Both the position numbers and the translations under genes were made by a program. Source: Gemmatimonadota bacterium (GTDB lineage: Bacteria > Gemmatimonadota > Gemmatimonadetes > Gemmatimonadales > GWC2-71-9). From it: 64,000 nucleotides of DNA. The notes under the pieces were generated by a model that worked only from the letters and a program-made list of their open reading frames with translations, did not search any database and was not told the origin of the DNA. Of this stretch, positions 58,504-64,000 are shown piece by piece (the stretch's first letter is position 1; every line of letters starts with the position of its first letter). The DNA is taken from the NCBI GenBank assembly GCA_003222035.1, contig QHUS01000047.1, positions 1-64,000 of the forward strand, written 5' to 3'.

Positions 58504-59862
58504 CTATCTCACGTAGAACGCGGTTCGCCCGAGCCGCCCCGCCCGCTCGAACCAGACCGTTACCGCTCCGGCCCCCGCCGTCGCGCTGAAGGCGCGACCC
58601 AGGTCCTCCGCGGTCGATATTCGCACGCGGTTGATCTGCAAGATCACGTCCCCGGATCGGAGGCCGGTGGCGTCTTCCATCTCGTCGGGAAGGTCGTAGA
58701 TCAGGGCGCCGTGATCGCTCTGGATGTTCCGCTCGGCGCGCACACTCCCAGTCACGGTGACCACCTTCATGCCGCCGAGCACCGCGACTTTTTCGGCCAG
58801 CGTGGTCGGGAAGTCCGTGACGGCGAGCCGCACGCTCCGAGTGCCCCCGGCGTGGCGATAGCTGACGACGAGCGTGTCGCCCGGGCCAGTGTCGAGCATC
58901 ACGGCCTCCCAGTCCAGAAAGGTGCGCAACCGCCGACCGAGCGCGCTGATGAGTACGTCGCCGGTTACGAGCCCGGCCCGCCCCGCGGGCCCCCCCACGG
59001 CTACCTGGGTCACCCGCAGGCCGCCCGCCTGCTTCCAGCCGCGCAGGTCCTCGGCACCCGCGACGTCGAGACCCACCCAGGCGCGCCGCACCTTCCCGAA
59101 ACGGCGCAGCTCGTCGGCCACTCGCAGCGCACGCTCGATCGGGATCGCGAAGCCGATCCCCACCGAACCGCCCGAGCTCGTGAAGATCGAGCTGTTGACG
59201 CCCACCACCTCGCCCAGGGCGTTCGCCAGCGGTCCTCCGGAGTTGCCGGGATTGATCGCGGCGTCGGTCTGGATCATGCCCACATAGATCCCGGACTGGC
59301 CCTCGGACGGAAGCAAGTTGCGGCCGACGGCGCTCACCACGCCCGCGGTGACGGTAGGCTCCGAGTTGCCGAGCAGGTAGGCGAACGGGTTGCCGACGGC
59401 GACTACCCATTCCCCGATCATCAGGTCGGTGCTTTTCCCCAGCGGAGCGGTCGGGAGGTTCGAGCCATCCACCTTGAGCACCGCGATATCGGTGAGCGGG
59501 TCCTCCCCCTGGATCGTCGCGGGGAAGTCGCGCCCGTCACGCGTTGTGACCACGATCTGCTCCGCCCCCTGGGTGACGTGCTGGTTGGTGATCACCACTC
59601 CGTCGGGCGAGATGATGAACCCCGACCCGTACCCCTCCACCACCTGTTCCGAGCCGCGAGGCGTGAAGAAGAGGTCGAACGGATCCTGAGGCAACCGCCG
59701 TTGGCGCCGCAGGACGTTGACGCTTACGACTGCGGGGGCGAGGCGGGTGGCGGCGGTGACGATGGCGGTCTGGCGGGATCGCGCGAGGTCCTGTGCCGGG
59801 AGGTGTGGCGTGGCCGCAACAGCCCACGCCACGACGCTGACGAACGCGAGCGGAGCTCTCAT
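58504..59862 (-). CDS. HtrA/DegP-type secreted serine protease with PDZ domains
   Basis: 452 aa from ATG 59862, signal peptide MRAPLAFVSVVAWAVAATPH. Triad H95 (ITNQHVTQG), D125 (PLTDIAVLK) and S208 (NPGNSGGPL). Two PDZ domains follow, near 260-340 and 365-450 (GPAGRAGLVTGDVLISALG, DEMEDATGLRSGDVILQIN). Periplasmic protein quality control. Divergent from the VPS10-like gene with 149 bases between starts. Confidence 0.92.
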   Translation of the reverse strand: MRAPLAFVSVVAWAVAATPHLPAQDLARSRQTAIVTAATRLAPAVVSVNVLRRQRRLPQDPFDLFFTPRGSEQVVEGYGSGFIISPDGVVITNQHVTQGAEQIVVTTRDGRDFPATIQGEDPLTDIAVLKVDGSNLPTAPLGKSTDLMIGEWVVAVGNPFAYLLGNSEPTVTAGVVSAVGRNLLPSEGQSGIYVGMIQTDAAINPGNSGGPLANALGEVVGVNSSIFTSSGGSVGIGFAIPIERALRVADELRRFGKVRRAWVGLDVAGAEDLRGWKQAGGLRVTQVAVGGPAGRAGLVTGDVLISALGRRLRTFLDWEAVMLDTGPGDTLVVSYRHAGGTRSVRLAVTDFPTTLAEKVAVLGGMKVVTVTGSVRAERNIQSDHGALIYDLPDEMEDATGLRSGDVILQINRVRISTAEDLGRAFSATAGAGAVTVWFERAGRLGRTAFYVR

Positions 59863-60011
59863 GACAGCCAATTCTACACGCTTGACGCGCACCGGGCGCG
59901 CCCGTAGATCAGGCCGCAAGACCCAACGACAGCAATCGCGCGCTCGTACTGAGATGTGAGCAGGAGAAGTTTCCCTTCTCTCTCGAGCCGTCCACCGAAG
60001 GAGTTGGTCCG

Positions 60012-63000
60012 ATGCCCCGCATGGCTCTCCGTCAAGCCAGTTTGTGGAGTGCGCTCTGTATCGCGCTCGTCCTCCCGGTCGCCGCACAGCATCGCAAGCC
60101 CGCGAAACCAGCTACACCTCCCCCGACGCTCTCGTCGGTCGGCGCGGACTCCCTGAACAACGTGAAGTTCCGCAACCTCGGCCCCGCGGTGGCCGGCGGG
60201 CGTGTCGCGGCCGTGGTCGGCGTTCCGGGCGACCGCGACGTGTACTACATCGGCGCGGGAGGGGGTGGGGTCTGGAAGACGACGGACGGTGGGGACTCAT
60301 GGGAGGCGGTCTTCAAGGATCAGCCGACCGCGTCGATCGGCGCCATCGCGCTCGCGCCGTCGAATCCGAACGTCGTGTGGGTGGGCACCGGTGAGGGGAA
60401 TCCGCGGAACGATGTGGTGGACGGCCGCGGTGTGTTCATGTCGCCCGACGCCGGCAAGAGCTGGCGGTTCATGGGCCTCGGGGATGTCGGACAAATCACC
60501 CGCATCGTGATCGATCCTGCAAATCCCGACGTCGTCTTCGTGGCCGCGCTCGGACACGTGTGGGCGCCCAACGCCGAACGCGGCGTGTTCCGGACGGCGG
60601 ACGGCGGTAAGACGTGGCAGAAAGTACTCTTCGTGAACGACACGACCGGCGTGGCGGACCTGATCATGGTCCCGGGCAACCCACGCGTGCTGTTCGCGGG
60701 TCTGTGGCAGTTCGTGCGTTACCCCTGGGAGCTCCAATCGGGCGGCGCTGGCAGCGGAATCTACCGCTCCACCGACGGCGGCCTCACCTGGGAGCGGCTC
60801 AAGCAGGGCCTGCCTGCGAGCCCGCTCGGCCGTATCGCCCTGGCCGTCGGCCCGACCAACCCGTCCCATGTGTACGCCCTGATCGAGACGAAGCAGGGGA
60901 TGCTGTGGGACTCAAAGGACCAGGGCGATCACTGGTCCAAGGTCTCCGACTTCCACGGCTTGTCCGCCCGGCCGTTCTACTTCTCGCTGATGCACGTCTC
61001 GCCGGTGGATGACCGGAAGTTGTTCTTCTCGTCCTATCTGTTGCTCCGGTCCGACGACGGTGGCAAGACCACCACGCCGATCGATCGCGGCGTGCACGTG
61101 GACCATCACGCTCTGTGGATCGACCCACAAAACCCCGACCGCATGATCCAGGGGAACGACGGGGGTGTGTACGTCACGGAGAACGGCGCGCAGAGCTGGC
61201 GGTTCCTGAACAATCTGCCGATCGGCCAGTTCTACATGGTCGCCGCGGACAACAACACGCCCTACACGTTGTGCGGTGGCTTGCAGGACAACAACGCGTG
61301 GTGCGGGCCGTCGAGCGGCATCGGAGGCGGGGGAGGCGGAGGTGGGGGCGGTGCGGGAGGTCAGGGATTGAACGGCTCCGAGTGGTTCACCGTGACCGGC
61401 GGGGACGGGGAGTACGCGGTGCCGGCGCCGAGCGACTCGTCGATTCTTTATGTGGATTCCCAGAACGGCAACATCACGCGCGTGGATCTCAAGACGGGCG
61501 TGACCCGCTCGATTCGGCCGTACCTCTCCGGGGTCACGGAGATGAAGCCGGCCAACCTGAAGTATCGGTTCAACTGGACGTCGCCCATCGCCGTGTCGCC
61601 GACCGACGCGAATACGGTCTACATGGGCGCGAACGTCGTCTTCAAGAGCACGGACGGCGGCGAGCACTGGACGACCATCAGCCCCGATCTCACCCGAGAC
61701 GACAAGTCCAAACAGGTGACGAGCGGCGGCCAGATCAACTACGACATCTCGGGCGCCGAGTCGTACAGCACGATTCTCACCGTCAACCTGGCGCCCAGCG
61801 ACGCGAACGTGATCTGGGTCGGCACCGACGATGGGCTGGTGCAGGTGACGCGGGACGGCGGCAAGACGTGGAGCAACGTATCGGGTCACTTCCCGGGGCT
61901 GGCAAAGGACATCGAGGGCCGGGTGTACCAAATCGGCGTCTCGCCGTTCGACGCGGGCTCGGCGTACATCGCGATCGACCGTCATCAGCTCGATGACCGC
62001 CGGCCGTACGTGTACAAGACGAGCGACTACGGTAAGACATGGACCGACATCGGACGGGGTCTCCCGGCGGACGTGCCCGCGCGCGTGGTGCGCGAAAATC
62101 CCAACCTGCGTGGGTTTCTCGTTCTTGGCACCGACGCCGCGTTGTGGTACTCGCGGGACGCGGGTGGGAGCTGGAAGCCCCTCAAGGCCGATTTCCCCAC
62201 CGTGCCGGTCTACGACGTGCAGTTCATCAAGCGCCAGCACGATCTCGTGATTGCGACCCACGGCCGTGGTCTGTTCGTCATGGATAACATCACGGCGCTC
62301 GAAGAGCTGACGCCGGAAGTGGTGGCCTCCGACTTCCACGTGTTCGGCACGCTGCCGGCGCAGATCCGCGTGCGGCCGCGCCGTCCGGGCGTCGCGCCGG
62401 CGCGCTTCACGACCCCGAACGCACCGGCGGGCGCGGTCGTCGACTATTACCTCAAGGTTGCCCTCGATACGGGTGCTGCAATGTCGTCCGACGAGAGTCG
62501 TGAGTCGGGCCGCGGCGGCCGGTCGCGCCGTGCGCGCGTGGTCGCGACGGTGACCGACAGCCGCGGCGACACTGTCGTGGTGGACTCGGGCGGGCCGGGA
62601 AAGCAGGGAGTGAATCGCTACGTCTGGAACCTGCGGTACGCGGGGCCGACGCGGTTGAACTTCGAGAAGCCAGCGGCTGGCGAGGACGAAGAGAACCCGT
62701 TCCGCCAGGTCGTCGGTCCGCGCGTCATTCCTGGGACCTACACGGTCGCGCTCAGCGCCGCAGGCCGCACGCAAACGAAGACGGTCACCGTGGAGCCGGA
62801 CCCCTTCCTGGCCGGCGACCCCGCGCGGTTTGCAGCGCAGCTCCATGCCGGGCTCGAATGGCGCAACGCCATGTCGGCCCTGAACGAAATGCTGAACCGC
62901 ATCGTGAGCCTCGAGACGCAGCTCAAGAACACACAGCAAGCCTTACGCGACAATGCGGGCGGTGACACGACGGCGGCCGCACCGGTTACACGGCAGGGAC

Positions 63001-63344
63001 GCGACCTCGGTCGCAAGCTCAAAGAGCTCAAGGACAGCCTCTACAACTCGGAGGTCCAGCGCGATGCCGGGCAGGACGACATCCATTACTTGAACCATTT
63101 CCAGGACCGGCTGCAAAGTCTGGGCTTCGGCCTGTCGCTCGCCTATGCCCAGCCGCCGACAGAAGTCGTGGCGGCGCGGTTCAAGGAGCTGCGGGCGACG
63201 CTGGACGACTACCTCACGAAGTTCAACGAGCTCATCCGCACCGAGGTCGCGGGATTCAACAAGACGGCCCAGGAGCGCCAGGCGCCGATCCTGGTGAGCG
63301 GACAGCCGATCGCAGTGAGGGAAGTGAAAGTCGTTTCGCGCTGA
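60012..63344 (+). CDS. Large secreted VPS10/sortilin-like BNR-repeat protein
   Basis: 1110 aa with signal peptide ending near ALVLPVAAQ. A GAAGGAG ribosome site precedes the ATG. At least six Asp-box signatures (TTDGGDSW, SPDAGKSW, TADGGKTW, STDGGLTW, STDGGEHW, TRDGGKTW) mark a 10-blade-type beta propeller over residues 60-760. A Gly-rich linker near 438-454 is encoded by a G-rich run. C-terminal part (about 790-1110) has beta-sandwich and coiled-coil segments. Common in Gemmatimonadota; function not established. Ends inside the convergent DUF4349 gene. Confidence 0.92.
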   Translation: MPRMALRQASLWSALCIALVLPVAAQHRKPAKPATPPPTLSSVGADSLNNVKFRNLGPAVAGGRVAAVVGVPGDRDVYYIGAGGGGVWKTTDGGDSWEAVFKDQPTASIGAIALAPSNPNVVWVGTGEGNPRNDVVDGRGVFMSPDAGKSWRFMGLGDVGQITRIVIDPANPDVVFVAALGHVWAPNAERGVFRTADGGKTWQKVLFVNDTTGVADLIMVPGNPRVLFAGLWQFVRYPWELQSGGAGSGIYRSTDGGLTWERLKQGLPASPLGRIALAVGPTNPSHVYALIETKQGMLWDSKDQGDHWSKVSDFHGLSARPFYFSLMHVSPVDDRKLFFSSYLLLRSDDGGKTTTPIDRGVHVDHHALWIDPQNPDRMIQGNDGGVYVTENGAQSWRFLNNLPIGQFYMVAADNNTPYTLCGGLQDNNAWCGPSSGIGGGGGGGGGGAGGQGLNGSEWFTVTGGDGEYAVPAPSDSSILYVDSQNGNITRVDLKTGVTRSIRPYLSGVTEMKPANLKYRFNWTSPIAVSPTDANTVYMGANVVFKSTDGGEHWTTISPDLTRDDKSKQVTSGGQINYDISGAESYSTILTVNLAPSDANVIWVGTDDGLVQVTRDGGKTWSNVSGHFPGLAKDIEGRVYQIGVSPFDAGSAYIAIDRHQLDDRRPYVYKTSDYGKTWTDIGRGLPADVPARVVRENPNLRGFLVLGTDAALWYSRDAGGSWKPLKADFPTVPVYDVQFIKRQHDLVIATHGRGLFVMDNITALEELTPEVVASDFHVFGTLPAQIRVRPRRPGVAPARFTTPNAPAGAVVDYYLKVALDTGAAMSSDESRESGRGGRSRRARVVATVTDSRGDTVVVDSGGPGKQGVNRYVWNLRYAGPTRLNFEKPAAGEDEENPFRQVVGPRVIPGTYTVALSAAGRTQTKTVTVEPDPFLAGDPARFAAQLHAGLEWRNAMSALNEMLNRIVSLETQLKNTQQALRDNAGGDTTAAAPVTRQGRDLGRKLKELKDSLYNSEVQRDAGQDDIHYLNHFQDRLQSLGFGLSLAYAQPPTEVVAARFKELRATLDDYLTKFNELIRTEVAGFNKTAQERQAPILVSGQPIAVREVKVVSR

Positions 63345-63999
63345 CCCAGAGGGCGACGACGAGCACGGCCACCGGAATCACGATCCCGAGCGAGCGGATC
63401 ACCGCCGCCACGAGACCGACGAAGTTCCGCCACGCCTGCTTGAACGCCTCGCCGAGGACGCTCGAGCCTGCGTGCCCCACCACGGGCAGCGGCTCGTGCA
63501 CGTAGATCGTCAGGGTGCTCAGGGCGGCGTGTGCTCGGAGGTAGCGCAGCCGCCCTTCGTAGCGCTCGATCTCCTCACGCACACGCGCCAGCTCGTGCTC
63601 GACATCGAGCACGTCCTTGAGTTTTCCTGTCCGCGTGGCCAGCAGGTCGATGAGACGGGTCTCGAGCCGTCGCGCATTGGTCATACGGGCCGTGACGTCG
63701 GTGAACTCTTCGCCAACATCCTCGGCGTTGACGTTCACCGACTCGAGCTTCCCGAGCGTCGAGAGCCCGCCGAGTCCATCGTCGAACCGGTCGGCGGGGA
63801 TCTTCACCTCGAGGGTCGCCGCCCGGAGCTGGCCGCGCCCGATCTGCATGGTGGTGTTGGCGACGTAGCCACCGACGCGACCGGCGAGGAGCCGCACCTG
63901 GGCCACGGCGCGCTCGAGCGAATCCACCTCGATGCTCGTCTGGCCGCTCCGGATCACCATGTCGGAGCTGCTGCTGGTCCGGGGAATGGGCACCGAGCC
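63256..63999 (-). CDS. DUF4349 membrane protein, N-terminus outside window
   Basis: At least 248 codons; the frame is open to the edge, so the signal peptide or lipobox lies beyond 64000. DMVIRSGQTSIEVDSLERAV, ATLEVKIPADRFDDGLGGL, a coiled coil VEHELARVREEIERYEGRL and LSTLTIYVHEPL match DUF4349. One C-terminal membrane segment (SLGIVIPVAVLVVALWVS). Overlaps the 3-prime end of the VPS10-like gene by 89 bases, unusually long for convergent neighbours. Confidence 0.88.
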   Translation of the reverse strand, partial: GSVPIPRTSSSSDMVIRSGQTSIEVDSLERAVAQVRLLAGRVGGYVANTTMQIGRGQLRAATLEVKIPADRFDDGLGGLSTLGKLESVNVNAEDVGEEFTDVTARMTNARRLETRLIDLLATRTGKLKDVLDVEHELARVREEIERYEGRLRYLRAHAALSTLTIYVHEPLPVVGHAGSSVLGEAFKQAWRNFVGLVAAVIRSLGIVIPVAVLVVALWVSAKRLSLPSLRSAVRSPGSAPGAPGPSC

Positions 64000-64000
64000 A

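Noticed and set aside
59866-59900. TGTAGAAT as -10 box of the HtrA-type gene
   Set aside because: Only about 10 bases before the ATG and no -35 box at proper spacing; would need leaderless transcription.
61320-61370. G-rich run in the VPS10-like gene as another repeat element
   Set aside because: It codes a plain poly-Gly linker with period 3, so protein composition explains it.
60912-62939. 675-codon open frame antisense to the VPS10-like gene
   Set aside because: Codon-shadow composition, no recognisable motif, and lies wholly within a well-supported gene.

Overview
The window is about two thirds G+C and very compact. Genes are packed in short operons with many 4-bp ATGA overlaps, convergent neighbours nearly touch, and no gene-free stretch exceeds 300 bases. 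I saw no tRNA, rRNA, CRISPR array, insertion sequence or prophage gene. The gene mix (a sortilin/VPS10-type secreted repeat protein, a TonB receptor with a carboxypeptidase-like N-terminal domain, DUF2911, clustered GH57 enzymes, Ku/LigD) suggests a Gemmatimonadota-like soil or sediment bacterium. That placement is inference.

Layout. 1-5345: end of a molybdenum-hydroxylase (aerobic CO dehydrogenase family) operon: large-subunit end, FAD subunit, CoxG, MoxR-type CoxD, VWA CoxE, XdhC and MocA-like cofactor genes. 5390-14310: alpha-glucan operon with phosphorylase, glycogen synthase and three different GH57 enzymes. 14319-18012: two secreted hydrolases (CocE-type, gamma-glutamyltransferase) facing each other. 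18067-22235: a DUF2779 nuclease-like protein, a NarL-type regulator, a REC-GGDEF protein with a broken GGDEF motif, and RmuC. 22239-27285 (minus strand): DUF2911, FAH hydrolase, class V aminotransferase, proline dehydrogenase, a small unknown and a coiled-coil lipoprotein. 27494-34755: lipase maturation factor, an EF-P with Asn at the loop tip, aminotransferase, sugar porter plus PfkB kinase, then threonine synthase coupled to a ThiS/MoaD-like carrier. 34765-37731: three oxidoreductases.

37728-45198 (minus strand) is a six-gene coupled operon: TonB receptor, serine hydrolase, group II PLP decarboxylase, two halves of a YeeE/YedE sulfur transporter, and a membrane protein ending in helix-hairpin-helix-like sequence. 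45372-49362: a 73-aa Trp-rich protein, then a RuBisCO-like protein coupled to a cupin, an aldehyde dehydrogenase and DUF72; the RuBisCO-like/cupin pair resembles the Rhodospirillum rubrum methylthioadenosine-isoprenoid shunt. 49414-57939 is a divergent NHEJ locus: leftward Ku, MerR-TPR, O-methyltransferase and a single-domain response regulator; rightward LigD, hydrolase, EVE protein, ribosomal protein bTHX, an internally duplicated secreted protein and DinB. 58021-64000: ACT-domain protein, HtrA-type protease, the large VPS10-like protein and a DUF4349 protein cut by the window edge.

A cross-cutting oddity is short-period repeats: GGGA-based heptads inside xdhC, in the proline dehydrogenase leader and in the LigD interdomain linker (there as an inverted repeat); a second G-arm/C-arm inverted repeat before the EVE gene; and a 13-nt GACGTC repeat that fills the dinB/ACT spacer.
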